Made by a program: the position numbers and the translations under genes. From the NCBI RefSeq assembly GCF_003473485.1, contig NC_053046.1:18475001-18539000 (forward strand): a stretch of 64,000 bases of DNA, read 5' to 3'. The stretch's first letter is position 1. Each line of letters opens with the position of its first letter. Source of the stretch: Medicago truncatula. Its lineage: Eukaryota; Streptophyta; Magnoliopsida; Fabales; Fabaceae. Positions 34,310 through 46,101 of this stretch are shown here, piece by piece. The notes under the pieces were generated by a model. It was not told the origin of the DNA, searched no databases, and saw only the letters and a list, made by a program, of their open reading frames with translations.

Positions 34310-34723
34310 AAATATGAAAGTCACAAATATTTTGTCTTGTAGTGTAGCGTCGGATATCATAGCGTCGCTATTCAAATTCCCAGATATTTTGCGAGGGGAT
34401 TCTTCTCTCAGTTATTTGCAACGGTTTTTTCCCTCAGTGATTTGTGACGGAAAATTTTAACGTCGGTATTTTGTGACGGAAAACTGTATTAAATATATCC
34501 ATTCTGTGGGAAGTTTAGCGACGGAATTTTGGTGTTTGCGACCGTGTCTGTGCCGCCGCAATTAGTGACGGTTTTGATATTCCGTCGGTCAATGTTTCCG
34601 ACCCCCATTATTACGACGGATTTTGGAAGCATCGCAAAACCCGTCAGAAAGTCGTTTGCTACGGAATTTTAACGCTTTTGCGACGGAAAACGGCCGTCGC
34701 TAAATCCGTGTTTTCTAGTAGTG
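34310..34723. repeat. right subterminal repeats of the CACTA element
   Basis: Many copies of tgtgacggaaaa, agcgacggaatttt and ccgtcgc in both orientations, leading to the terminal TTTTCTAGTAGTG. Confidence 0.88.
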
Positions 34724-36597
34724 ATGATTGGATCAAATCCACAACCACATTTGCTCTTTCTTCTTGTTCTAATGGTAGGATTGTTTACATGTTTAGTTCA
34801 ATCCATGAGGTTTGATTTGCAAACTGGAGTTACTAGATGCATTGCTGAAGACATCAAGAAAAATTCGATGACAATTGGAAATTACTCAATCGTTAATCCA
34901 AATGAGGGTCAACCTTTGCCCTCTGACCACACTATCAGTGTTCAGGTATATTGATTTATTTGAGTAAGAAAATTCAATCTTTTTTGTACCTATTGCTCAA
35001 ATTTAAATAGTGAGTTAACAAACAAATTTGATTATTAAAATAAATTTTAGATTCAAAAGCTTTAATTTTTAGCTTGAAGTAAAATCAATTTAGAAAATAA
35101 AATTAATTCTACTTAAGAGCAACCAATCTATCAGAATCAATTCTCGCTTTTAAAATCAATTTTGATCTTTTATAAATTATAAGTGAAACCAAACATACTC
35201 TTGAAGGCGCTCTAGAAACTAGTAGGAAATTGTTTGATTTGGGATTGATGGTTTATTAGGACTCGTTTGTTATGGATTAAAATAAAAGTGATTTTGGCAT
35301 AAAATAATTTATAGATTTTATCAAAAATAAAAATTTATTTTGCGTTTGTTTACTGTAATAAAATCACTTTTTTTAAACGAAGTATTTAGTTTGTTTGGAT
35401 ACAACTATATAAAAACGATTTTTTGTTACAAAATTACTTTTAAACCATATTTTACCTCTCCTTTAATTTTTTATTTTTTTTTTAGAAGCTGCTCTTAACA
35501 GCTTCTCATTTGAAGCTGTTTTTATATATTTTTTTTTATATTCTGATTTTAAAAAAAAAAATTGTAATAAACAGATGCATAACTCTTAAAGTTGTTATAT
35601 TTTTAAAAAATGTGATTTTTTTTCTTAAAATAACTATAATATACGGGCTCTTAATTTGATTTAATTGTTGTTGATGAATAGGTATCTACACATGGAGGTT
35701 CGGCAAACCATCATTTAGCAACGCATGTTCAGTCGGGGCAGTTTGCATTTGTGGCACATCAAAGTGGTGATTACTTGGTGTGTTTCTTTGGGGATAAAAC
35801 ACATGATTCCCAAGCAACACTCTCTATTGATTTTGTGTGGAAAACTGGTGTGGCAGCCAAGGATTGGTCCAAAATTGCAAAGAAAAGTCACATTGATGTA
35901 AGTTAAGTAGTCCTTCGCTAATTCTTTGAAGCACGGACACTCCTCGAATTAGGTGTGTTCCAGAGTCGGACATGCGTCAGTCTCGGACACGACACCTATA
36001 ATTACACTGTATTATGTCATTTTTCAAATTATTATCCGTATCGACATGTCAGTGTCAGTGTCTATGTCATTTCCGGTATCCGTGTCTGTGTCCGTGCTCC
36101 ATACGTATTATATAAATATATGAGGAAGTCCTACATTATCACAATTATTTGGTCACAATTAATTTCTACATACCTTGTCTAAAGTGCACAATTTCTTTTA
36201 TTATGCACAAGTTTGGTTTTTACATTAGATAAATTTATCACACTATATGTCATGGCATGATTTGATTTCAATTATTAACATGTTACAGAGAATGCAACTA
36301 GAGGTACAGATTTTGCAAGAAACTGCAATGTCCATCAAGGAGGAGATAAGTTATCTTCATGAACGGTAAGCATGCATATTTTTTAGCTTATTCTTAATCC
36401 AAAATTTTGAGGTACATGATTCTTATTTAATTGACTACTTTTACTTTTCCAGAGGTGTAGAAATGCTAGATTTCAATTCAACAACCAACTCCAGAATGTT
36501 ATGGTTGAGTTTTGTTTCATTTCTAATCTGCTTCTCAGTCGCTGGATTGCAACTATGGCACTTGAAGACATTTTTTAAGAAAAATAAAATCCTATAA
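34724..36597 (+). CDS. p24-delta family cargo receptor, copy 1 (219 aa)
   Basis: Exons 34724-34945, 35682-35897, 36289-36365 and 36453-36597, all GT-AG, total 220 codons with stop. Signal peptide 1-27 (LLFLLVLMVGLFTCLVQS) is followed by the GOLD domain beginning MRFDLQTGVTRC. The two GOLD cysteines are C39 and C108. NYSIVNPNEGQPLPSDHTI and LSIDFVWKTGVAAKDW are typical p24-delta blocks. Then come a coiled coil (exon 3), a C-terminal TM helix (about 185-207) and a cytosolic tail KTFFKKNKIL. The FF pair (COPII) and K-5/K-3 (KxKxx, COPI) fit ER-Golgi cycling. The ATG is itself the target-site copy of the CACTA element, so the promoter has been replaced by transposon DNA; expression is uncertain. 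Confidence 0.92.
35927..36102 (+). mobile_element. small MITE ('gcacggacac' family), intron 2 of p24 copy 1
   Basis: Left end tgaagcacggacactcctcg and right end gtgtccgtgctccat are inverted repeats. The body is rich in gtcggacac/gacacgacacc and contains tataattacactgtattatg. Same family as 41721 (inverted) and 56746. Confidence 0.8.
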
Positions 36598-36599
36598 TT

Positions 36600-37052
36600 C
36601 TTTTGTTATGATTTAATTATACAATTTTTCATATGTGCTTTGTAAGTTATCTCTAATTTATACTGGTTTCAATGGTTTCAATTTAGAGGATGAGAATAAT
36701 GAGGTGTTTAAATTGATTGAGATTATTCCCTTTTTTATTAATGGAAAATAGTTTCATGGAAAACAACATGACGAGAAATTGTTTTTTCGGAGACTTTGAA
36801 GAGGAGCACTCTCTCGGCTCCTAAGTCAATACCACCAGACTAATTCAAGTTGCATTAGAAATTTTAGGGGATGAATTATACTTTATATAGAAGGATCTAG
36901 GTAGATTCAATATGATAAGTCATTGTTTAGTTGGTTAGAGTATGCCAATTTCTAACAGGTGATTAGTGAATCTAAGTATCATCAAAGCAAATTAATGAAC
37001 AAGCTAGTTCTAAATTAGTCTTATTGTAGCTTTTAGTCACTATTAGTATAAG
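36600..37052. other. 3' flank of p24 copy 1
   Basis: Begins with the 3' UTR. Around 36775-36860 a minus-oriented SINE-like piece reads like the one at 45648 ('gaggagcactct...aagtcaataccaccagactaa'). Otherwise no gene. Confidence 0.4.
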
Positions 37053-37057
37053 TTCTC

Positions 37058-37248
37058 TGTTGAGAAACATGGCATCCATGGAAATAGAGAGAAAAAACTT
37101 AGAAAAATTTATATTGATGATAGTTAAAATGATACAAAGATGAAAGATGAAAGAGTCGGTACAAATGAATCAACCTTGTGACTTATATAGTAACCTAACT
37201 AGTACCCTAACTAACTCTAAAATAAGTATAACTACCTATATTTCAACA
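37058..37248. mobile_element. short solo LTR (191 bp)
   Basis: Begins TGTTGAGAAACATGG, ends TATATTTCAACA, with perfect 5-bp duplication TTCTC (37053-37057 and 37249-37253). TGTTGA/TCAACA termini and small size fit a copia-type or TRIM LTR. No internal region. Confidence 0.8.
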
Positions 37249-37479
37249 TTCTCTTGCATTAAAAACAACTGCATTTTTTTCAAAGTTAAAACCAAAATCA
37301 ATGCGTCAAAGTAAATATAATTAATAAATAGTTTCATAACTTCCTTCAAAACAAAATAGTTTCATAACTATAACAAGAGGCATAAGCCCAAAAGAAACAT
37401 AAAACTAAAGAGGAACTTTTTTATTTATTTTTATGCAAGCAAATTTAAGGTGATTCATTCATAATAATAGTAGCAATAC

Positions 37480-38075
37480 AAAAGGGAATTACATCAAAAG
37501 TACTGTGTGAAGTATGGGATAGGGTTGCTCGTACAAGAGCATGAGCGCTATCGTTTGTTTTACGCCTAGTAAAAACAACTACAAAGTCGTAATAGTGATC
37601 ACATAAGGTTCTAAAAATTTGGATAATCGAATCATACTTAGAGAGATTAATTTACTGTTGCGCACATCATCCACGACCCTTTTACAATCTAGCTAAAAAT
37701 TCATCTTGTGGTATCCTAACGAAGAAATCCATTGAATGCCTTGGTACAAACCCTAAGCTTATCCATCTGCTATTGTCATCACAGCCTCATAATAAGTTGT
37801 CATAGTAGCAATGAATGTTCCTTTCTCATCACGAAGACATGCTCCCATATGTTTACCTTTTTTTTGTTGCAAAAAATGTTGTATGGTACACTTACATAAT
37901 TTGGAGGAGGCTGCCAATACACATGCGGCACATGTTGCTATTGGATTCGATCATTAGTGTGAATATGTGCGCGCGACTTATGGTGTGATCCATAGTCTCG
38001 GTCTTGTCCTCCCATAGCTTTAAGTTTCGTTTTCGCCAGAGACTGCATGTTGTCATTGCGAATGTAAACCAACAT
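37480..38075 (-). pseudogene. LINE RNase H-like domain remnant
   Basis: The minus strand reads FAKTKLKAMGGQDRDYG-like sequence, MGACLRDEKGTFIATMTTYY, then MTIADG, GLYQGIQWISSLGYHKMNF, DCKRVVDDVRNSK and, shifted, FTRRKTNDSAHALVRATL. This is the RNase H-like domain order (GxCLRDxxG, QGIxWIxxLG, DCKxVVDD, NxxAHALVR). Several stops; not functional. Confidence 0.7.
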
Positions 38076-39250
38076 ATTTCCTTCTAGGTTTAACTGACTG
38101 CCTGTGGATAACTACACGTCCCTTTGGTGGAAAAACAAATTGCACGTGTAAACCAACATGGAAAAACAAATTGCACGTGTAAATTCTAACTTCTGATTTG
38201 CAATATGAATAAGAGTAAGGGAGAGTATGGATCTTGCGCACTTAAATGTATATGAAACATCATTGACTTCATGAAGTTACACAAAATTATCTGAAGCTGT
38301 AAGTTTCTAATTAAGCTGAAGGGTAACATTGTTTTGGTAGTGTTTGATGATCTAGCGTTATTTTTCATTAATTAATTGTTATAATGTTTGAGCTGATCCT
38401 TGTTATGTAGATTCGATAAAGGTGCCACATTTTTTGTTGTATTCAATTGATATTTTATCAATCATTATGAATCTTATAAGCTTCATAATCCTAAGGAAAC
38501 AATTACCCACAAAGGTATTAGATGGGAACTTTCAACGAAATCCGCAGGAAAATCGTGAGTTTCTAGCAGTGGTACTTGTATTATGTTAGGAACAGATATC
38601 CTGATTGGATTGTTTGTGTAGTAACATACTAAAATTTCATTACAGATCATCTAGTATAAGGGTAGGTTGCGACAACTAAAAATTCTGGGTATATCAAGAA
38701 AACAAAAAACTTCCCCTAGATTCTATTAGAAAACTCTGGATTAGTAGGACCGATTTGGACTATTGCAGAGCTTTGTACTCCTTTACTGGAAAAAGAAAAA
38801 AAAAATGTGTTTTCAGGTTCCACTCGATCAGTGATGGCGTCAACATTTTCTTCTTCGACATCATTTATCGGAAAAAGTAAAAACAAAAAACTAGCAATTG
38901 CTTGATTGAAATTCTAGTAAGTTGGTTTAAAAATGTTACAAGTTATCTAAATTTAGGTCGATTTTGCAAAATCAGTTTAGATATCTCACGTAAAGTGAGT
39001 TTTCCTTATCAGTTTAGATATCCTACGTAAAGTGAGTTTTCCTTAGCACATGTAAATTGAGTTTAAGTGAGTGTACCTAAACCCAATTCACGTAAACCTC
39101 TAAATTTACAAATTTGTAATTACCAAATGCAAACAACAAAACGAAAATAGAAGAAATAACATGAAAATTCATACGATCATTGTTGAAAAAGCGACTTACC
39201 TATGTAACAAATTTATCGAAAGACGTAGTTCAATCTTTAATGTTTGGGTC
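38076..39250. other. spacer with small tandem duplications
   Basis: Two local duplications stand out: atggaaaaacaaattgcacg near 38135-38180, and a 37-bp unit atcagtttagatatc(c)tacg...ttttcctt at 38971-39044. No gene recognised. Confidence 0.5.
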
Positions 39251-39270
39251 ACACACCCATGGATGTTATC

Positions 39271-39362
39271 TTTTTGTTTTGTTTTGTAGTAGCCGCGGTT
39301 TGAACACAAACCTTACATATTTTATGTATTTTGTCCCAACCAACTGAGCTAAGCTCACGAGG
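39271..39362 (-). mobile_element. tRNA-derived SINE
   Basis: Reverse complement reads tgtcctcgtgagcttagctc then agttggttgg (A-box) and ggtttgtgttcaaacc (B-box). Flanked by imperfect duplication acacccatggatgttat (39252-39268) and acacccataaatattat (39363-39379). Confidence 0.75.
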
Positions 39363-39542
39363 ACACCCATAAATATTATTTAAGAGAGGAGGGGATGATT
39401 TACGGTGAGAGAGAACAAAAAGAGATTTCAACAAATCACGTAATTTTCGATGCATAATGGCGATTTTGATATTGTTGAATTTTTTTAATGAAACTGTGTA
39501 TATTGTATAACTGGATGTTTTTGGGATATAAGTCGAAAAAAT

Positions 39543-39628
39543 TCTTTTTTTGGTGGTGATCGGGTTTAAACCCCGGACCTTGCATATATTATGCATTGTT
39601 CATACCAACTGAGTTAAGCTCACGAGGA
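39543..39628 (-). mobile_element. tRNA-derived SINE, second copy
   Basis: Same family and orientation, with a well-kept B-box (ggggtttaaacccg on the reverse strand) and start cctcgtgagcttaactcag. Flanked by aagtcgaaaaaattc and aagtaaaaaaatcct. Confidence 0.75.
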
Positions 39629-39639
39629 CTAAGTAAAAA

Positions 39640-40001
39640 AATCCTAATTAAATTGATGAATTTTATATACTTTACTAAAAAAATTATATACTTTACTCAA
39701 AGAAATAGAGTAATACTTTATTTTCTTTTTGTTTGTTGCAAAAGAGTAACACTTGAGATTTTTTCCGTAAATTAATGGATTTTTCCTAATGTAAAGAAGG
39801 AAAAAGATAATAGCCCGTTGAATGCAATAAATACAAAACAACCAATGTGATTGAAGGGAAAAGAAAAATTACGTGCATTTTCCAATGAAATTTAACCACG
39901 TAACAAATAAATTTGGAAAAACACATCATCAAAAGATATTGTACTTGTAGTACTAATTGACCACCGTCCACTAATTTCTTCTTCTCATTTCACAAACTAT
40001 T
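39640..40001 (+). promoter_or_regulatory. upstream region of p24 copy 2
   Basis: AT-rich 5' flank. 'cttcttctcatttcaca' just before the ATG at 40002 matches the leaders of the broken copy and copy 4. No firm TATA box assigned. Confidence 0.45.
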
Positions 40002-42325
40002 ATGAAAATGTTTGAATTAAAGCACCAACCCTATTTTCTGTTTCTTCTTTTTCTAGCTGTGGGACTGTTTTCATGTTCAGTTCAATCCATGAGGTTTGAT
40101 TTGCAACCTGGAGTTGCTAGATGCTTTGCTGAAAACATGAAGAATTATTTGATGACATTTGGCAACTATTCCATTGTCAATCCCAAAGAAAACCAGACCC
40201 TCACCGTTCGGGTATGTCGTCGATTCATTTATACTAGTGCTGAAATGAAATATGAGCAAAACGTCAAATGTATTTTATATATGTTTCTTCTTTCTCTGTG
40301 TCATCTGTGTCAAGTCTTGAACCGAGTTTCAGGATTGAAGAATTTATCATTCAACTAAGTGATCCCTGAGGGTTGAAGTTTCTCATTGTCAAATGTAATT
40401 GATATATAATTTAGATGAAATACTTTTGATTTTTGACTTGTTTTTGTTTATATTTTATTTTAAAGTACTTATAAAAAAAAAATCAATCTTTTTGTACCAA
40501 TTGTTAAAATTTTGGTAAAGAAAGTAGTTGATGAGAAAATTAACGTTGATTTTATATGCATAGCAATGAGTTTGATTTATGATCCTGGCCTATACACTAG
40601 GCATGACAATCGGATGGTGACCCGTCTTCGTCCCTTGTCTTTACCTCATCTTCAATCGGGATGAGAAATTGAACTCTCGACGGGTTCAAATATCCCCACA
40701 GTCATCCAATCATTTTGTATAATAGTTTTTTTCGAAACCCAAACTTGAATCCGCTCCGAATTTATAATTTTTCCCAAACCCATGACCAAACCCGAATCTA
40801 CAACGGAAAATTAATTTTCACCAATTTTAACTTAAACTAATGCATTTGGGGTAGGAAACACATCCAAAAACACCATGTGTATTTGTCAATTTTAAATCAA
40901 AGATGGTAACCTTATAACATGTTCACACTACAGTGATTAAAAATTCAAAAATATCTCAAAAGTAGAGATAATATTTAGAGACTTGCATGTTGCTTAACAA
41001 CATACATCAAAATAAAATGATTTCGTATATTTAGGTTTAAGGTGGGTATCTATATACCAATTACCTGTCCCGTACCAGTGAGGGCAAGATTGGGTGGGTA
41101 CGTAGGTTTTGTTGCCACATCTAAATATACAAGACTTGAGAGAACTTCTCTTAAACACACTCTAGATATTCGTAAGAATTAGTCTTTACATATGTTTACT
41201 AAGATGTATAAACAACAAAAAGGTTAATTATTTTATAAAATAATTGTTCAACTTAGCTAGATATGTAAAGCTGAATGTTGGTTGTTGATGATTAGGTAAC
41301 TTCGCAAGGAGGTACTGCCTCACATCATTTGGCAGAGCATGTTCAGTCGGGGCAGTTTTCATTTGTGGCACATGAAAGTGGTGACTTCTTAGCATGTATC
41401 TGGGGGGATGAAACACATGATCCTCAAGTTCTCTCTATTGATTTTGAGTGGAAAACTGGTGTGAATGCCAAGGATTGGCCCAAAATTGCAAAGAAAAGTA
41501 ACATTGATGTAAGTAGCCCTTTTGAGTGTTGTATAAATGTAGAGTTTAAAATGCATTTAGAGATCCCTCTATTTTTTTAAATTAGAGAAACACACCTTTT
41601 TAGCTATAAAGACACTTTTTTTTTAAGGAAAATAAACACATTTTTAATGCTTAGTAAACTTTTTTACATACATAAAATCATAATAATGGAGCCTTCTTGT
41701 TATTTTGAGAAATAGAACGATGAAGCACGGACACGGACACGAGATACGACATAAACACTGATATGCCGACACCGCTAATATTTTAAGAAAATTACATAAT
41801 TCAATGTAATTATATGTGCCGGTGTCGTGTCGGTGTCGGACACAACACGTGTCTGACATCGGGACACGGCTAATTCGATGAGTGTCCGTGCTTCAGGAAC
41901 GATCTTTTTATTTGTAGGGAAATGCTAAATAGTGCCTTTGGTAACCTTTGCCAAAACTTCTTGTTAGAAGAAAAATAATTTATTACATGATTTGTTTTCT
42001 TTTACATTGTGACAGAGAATGGCACTTGAGGTACAAATTTTGCATGAAACTGCCTTGTCCATTAAGGATGAGATGTCCTATCTTCTTCAACGGTAAGAAT
42101 GTACATTTGTTTGTCTATTCATAATCCAATTTTCAGGTGCATATGGTTCTTTTTTTAATCTGCCTTTTTCCCTTTTCCAGAAATACAGAAATGCTAGAGG
42201 TCAATTGGAGAACCGACAGTGGAATGTTATTGTTTATTTTCGTCTCATTTTTCGTCACCTTCATAGTAGCAGGATTACAACTATGGAATTTGAAGAGCTT
42301 CTTTAAGAAAAATAAAATCCTATAA
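40002..42325 (+). CDS. p24-delta family cargo receptor, copy 2 (214 aa)
   Basis: Exons 40002-40211, 41296-41508, 42016-42092 and 42181-42325; 215 codons with stop. Signal peptide 1-29 (PYFLFLLFLAVGLFSCSVQS), GOLD domain from MRFDLQPGVARC, LSIDFEWKTGVNAKDW, coiled coil LEVQILHETALSIKDEMSYL, a TM helix of about 22 residues, then tail KSFFKKNKIL with the same KxKxx and FF signals as copy 1. Compared with copies 1 and 4, exon 1 lacks a short Pro/His-containing loop before the exon end (NPKENQTLTVR). Start chosen at the first ATG; a second, in-frame ATG lies two codons later. Intact and apparently functional. Confidence 0.93.
40595..41110. mobile_element. hAT-like MITE in intron 1 of p24 copy 2 (degenerate)
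   Basis: Left 'aggcatgacaatcggatgg' and right 'tgttgccacatct' are imperfect inverted repeats of the ggcatggcaat type. The interior is full of 'acccgtcttcg', 'gggtgggta', 'cccaaaccc' like the better-kept element at 44980. No clear target duplication found. Confidence 0.45.
41721..41895 (-). mobile_element. small MITE ('gcacggacac' family), intron 2 of p24 copy 2, inverted
   Basis: Ends tgaagcacggacacg and gtgtccgtgcttca. The whole element aligns with those in copies 1 and 4 only as reverse complement (for example acataattcaatgtaattat here against ataattacattgaattatg). Confidence 0.8.
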
Positions 42326-42549
42326 GTTTTTTTTTGTTAGATTTTAATTATATAATTTGTTCTTATGTGTTATGTAAAATATACTTGCATCAATTTACAA
42401 AGTCCAATGGTGTGTGTCTGAATTGAATCGGGTTATTCCCTATATTATTTTCGAAAACAATTTCATTACAAATAATATGCTAAGCAATTTGTTGATTCTT
42501 TATTTTAGATTTTCGAAGTTGAAATCAAAATCAATGTGTTTAAGAAGTC

Positions 42550-43392
42550 GTGTCTTATAGAATCAAAATCAATGTGGTGGTGGTTGGTGTTTTAAGTGAA
42601 GAGTTGGGTGTTTGTTCGGTTGATTTCCTTCAGAAGCAACAACCTCTGTTACACAGGTACATGTTCGTCGTCACTAGCTCTTGTTTGTGCTCTTCAGGTG
42701 GTTTAGGTGTTTACGGAGTTTGGAGGGTGCATGTCACGTTATGTTGAGCCTTTTCTTTTTGATTTGTTTGTTGTTCAAACTTCGCATGCCATGTCTTTCG
42801 TTTTACATATTGTGTGCTGATTTTCGGTGGGCCGGTTCATTTGGCTTCGAGATCGGGAGTCGGGGTCTAGTTGCAATCTTTGTTTGACTTGATTTGGTTT
42901 TTCTCTCGTGTACCGGGGGCGAGGGATGCCCTGCTAATTTGGTGCTATAGTTTAGTGGGCAGATCACTTTTGATTCGAGATCGGGAGTTAGTTCTTTGAC
43001 TCAAGTTGGTTTTTGGGCTTAGTGTTGTGCTCTTTCGGTGGTTCGGAGGTCGCGAGATTTGTGATAGGTGCATGATCCTTCGGTTAGGTGTTCTTCGAAA
43101 TGTGGCTCAACTTGGGTGTTGGGGTCTGGGAGTTTTATTTGGAGGATGTTCTTTGTGGGTGAGTAGTGACGATGGGCGGTGGTGGATACCGTGTTTACAG
43201 TGCTTGTTTTTTTGGAGTTTGTGTTAGGTGGTGATGTGTTTTGGCGGGTTTATCTTCAGGGGTGTTTTTAGGTGGTTATGGTGTACCGTCTATATGCGGC
43301 ACCATATTTATCTTGTTTCGTCCATACCTTGCATCTTGCGGGGATGACGTTTAATAATATTTGCCGATTCAAAAAAAAATAAAAATTCGTGC
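42550..43392 (+). mobile_element. LINE 3' end, second copy
   Basis: T/G-rich, relatively GC-rich sequence ending aatatttgccgattcaaaaa with an A-rich tail at 43371-43385. Shares gatcacttttgattcgagat and the following agttagtt segment with 7260-7300, and repeats the 'ttcgagatcgggagt' phrase internally (42846 and 42977). Open frames here have no recognisable domain. Confidence 0.5.
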
Positions 43393-43718
43393 CTTATAGA
43401 AATTAAGTTTGGAGTCCGATTCTTGTAAATACAAAAAGTAGACATAAAGAGAGAGCTTTGCGCATTTGATCCATCAAGTTCAACTCAAATTTATCAATAT
43501 CCAACGTACATTCAAATATTGACCATCTAGACAAAAGAAGTTGAAATCAACAAATAAGGCACGATATACGACTATAATTGGACGAGACAAATATTATGTT
43601 CTTTCATTATTACGTATTATTTGTTTTTTTTATTGAATCAAGAGTGAGGAAGACATACAGGAGATGTTAAGCATCCCATCTATGTCGACACCCTACAAAT
43701 GACCAAAAGCTGAAAATT

Positions 43719-44153
43719 ATGGTCGTGATATCTAATCAAAACTGGCAAAGAAAATCAGCCAAACAATATCTAGAATATTATATTATGATCGTGAAGCTAT
43801 TACCTCCCTTAAAAATGTATGCGGAAACATCTTTAAGACCAAGCAATTCCAATCATTGGGAAGAATTGGAAGGAGAACCCTTAGGTCGGGTTTGGCAAGC
43901 TCGATCGACTCAACTTTTTCCCTTACTATCATCATTTGTTGCTGTTGTAATTATTGGATATTTCAAAAGTATTTTAGTTCAAGAGTTATTGTTATCAATA
44001 ATGAGTTTTTGCTCAATTTTACTGTGCTTGATCGTTTCCACTATATGCTTTTATGAAAGAATATTTTCAGTAATTTTATTTAACAATTCCTTCAAAAGGA
44101 AATTGTATATTGTAACCAAAAAAAAAGGAAATTGTATATGTGCTTCATACTGA
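43719..44153 (+). CDS. hypothetical 144-aa membrane-like ORF
   Basis: Open frame from ATG to TGA with hydrophobic stretches at about residues 66-88 (LFPLLSSFVAVVIIGYFKSI) and 89-112 (ELLLSIMSFCSILLCLIVST). The middle reads PSNSNHWEELEGEPLGRVWQ. I recognise no family. It lies between retroelement remnants, so it may be a chance frame or a gene fragment. Confidence 0.2.
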   Translation: MVVISNQNWQRKSAKQYLEYYIMIVKLLPPLKMYAETSLRPSNSNHWEELEGEPLGRVWQARSTQLFPLLSSFVAVVIIGYFKSILVQELLLSIMSFCSILLCLIVSTICFYERIFSVILFNNSFKRKLYIVTKKKGNCICASY

Positions 44154-44971
44154 GTCGAGTCAAACACATTTATAATGTTCCTATTTATTAGCCAATTTTA
44201 AGGCATTATTTTTCTGAACCCAACGGTTACATATTGCCAACAAAACAATTTTGACTCACGTACTAAATGAATGTTACACGTTTTGACTTGGTTTTGTGCA
44301 GTATAAATACAAAACAATTATCTCCTTTAACAGGCTAATTTGTTAGTAGTTCAACGTTTTCTTTTTACATAGAAGAAACACCTCTTTACTTTTTATGCTC
44401 AAGTTTTACATGAAAAGATTTTTATGAGTCTGATACACAACTTATTTTTTCTCATCTAAAATATTGAGTTTTTGGGTTACATCTCCTGATATCTTTGACA
44501 TAAATTTGAGTTGTTCTGTCACCTTCAGTTATGATTCATAACGGGGAAGAACTGTTGTATCCTGTGAGAATATGCGCTTATGAGGCGGATAAAATCTTCA
44601 AGGACAGTGACAATGTCACGCCTCAGGTTACATAATAGTATTTTGTTTTGCAGGTTACATGAGTTGTTGATAGAAGATGTTGATAGAGTTGTATCGGTGT
44701 CTAGTTATACAAAATTTCAATGACAGCTAAGTTTATTTATATCATTTTTTCTTTATATTTGATTTATGTGTAAATATTTACTTCGATTATTATTTAGAGA
44801 TAATTATTATAAGTAAATTTTTCAACAGTTGCTGCCAGCGCTTGCTGTATAAGTTCAAGATTCCTTGTAACAACCGGACAACAATGTGGAATAACAACAG
44901 AGAAGAGAACTGATGTTGTTCCGGTTGTTTGTCCTTTGAATTTTCGCCCCGTGTAACAATAGTTGTTGCAA
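44154..44971. other. spacer with promoter-like and exon-like pieces
   Basis: A 'gcagtataaatacaaaac' TATA-like element (44299) is followed 230 bp later by a short frame, MIHNGEELLYPVRICAYEAD, KIFKDSDNVTPQ (44532-44627), ending at a GT. Near 44830-44955 another frame reads CCISSRFLVTTGQQCGITTE. Possibly remains of a small gene; not recognised. Confidence 0.25.
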
Positions 44972-44979
44972 TTACATCA

Positions 44980-45567
44980 GGGATGGCAATGGATATCTAG
45001 TGGATAGGGTATTACAATGCTCATCCCCATATCCATATTTGTGAAAATATACCCGTACCCGTGTCCTTCCTCATATCCTATAGGTATCTAAGTGCCTATA
45101 CCCGCACCCATTATCCGCACTTTAACTATAAAAAAACAATAAAAATATCACAATTGAAATAAAATTATGGTCTACATCTTTTAAAATTAACTCATAAAAT
45201 AATATGAATCGTAGTATTTAGTCAAATTAAAAACATCCAAAATATCTCTTAAAAATTGTACACCGCCAAGATGGAGTTGTTATTGTATTAAACAATTTTC
45301 TGGTTTAGGTTTTAGTTTAGGCTTAAATAGCTAAATAAATTATTTAATTATACACTAAAAAAAATAAATTACTTATGATATTAAATAAATATGTATATGC
45401 GGGGTTGTGGGGCTGGGCAGTATAGTACCCTTACCCGTGCTCATACCCATTTAAATTCGTGGATATTATCCGGACCCGTCCCCAGACCCATGATAGCGGG
45501 ATTTTATCCTACCCATTGTGAGTATTTTATGCGGGTATCCATTGGGCCTGGGTCCAATTGCCATCCC
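44980..45567. mobile_element. hAT-type MITE (588 bp)
   Basis: Terminal inverted repeats gggatggcaatgga / ccaattgccatccc, flanked by a near-perfect 8-bp duplication TTACATCA (44972-44979) and TAACATCA (45568-45575). Interior rich in 'tacccgtacccgtg'-like phrases in inverted orientation. No transposase. Confidence 0.85.
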
Positions 45568-45639
45568 TAACATCAACAACCTCTTGGACAGGCTCTTCAT
45601 GCAGCGGTGATGCTTCAACACTGCATTTGGGTCACTTTC

Positions 45640-45780
45640 ATGATCTTTTTTTTTTTGAATAAGCTAAACTAACCCCCTCAAATTGGCACCAGAGAAAATC
45701 GAACCTAAGACCTTGAGGAGGAGCACATTCCCAGGTCACAAGCCAATACCACTAGATCAATCCAAGTGGGCATTTTCATG
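45640..45780 (-). mobile_element. tRNA-derived SINE-like element
   Basis: Reverse complement starts cttggattgatctagtggta, then ttggcttgtgacctggg and a B-box-like ggttcgattttc, and ends in an A/T-rich run. A related, weaker piece lies at 36775-36860. Confidence 0.5.
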
Positions 45781-46101
45781 ATCTTAACTGCTAGAATTAG
45801 GTTCTGTTTCATCAAGACATTGTTAAACGAGTTCCAACACAGTACATTATTAAAGCTTGGCTGGACAATTTCACCTGTGACATTTTGCAACGTCAAGTGG
45901 AAGGATGTGGCAAAATATTGAATTAGATATATGAGATCTTCAATTGTAACTGAAACATTTCTACTTTGTTAAACGCAATCAGCATCAACCTCAAATTGCT
46001 ATTGAATTAGGAAATAATATTGTTGTACTATGACTCAAAATTTGATGGATGGAGAATATTGTTGCTAAAAATATAAAAGATTTGTTTCAAATATATTTTG
46101 T

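Noticed and set aside
34721-34723. GTG as an upstream start for p24 copy 1
   Set aside because: These bases are the last three of the CACTA terminus. The ATG at 34724 is the normal plant start and matches the family's N-terminus.
42550-43227. Open frames of 65-73 codons
   Set aside because: Same LINE 3' region as above; the composition of TGG/TTG-rich DNA explains the frames.
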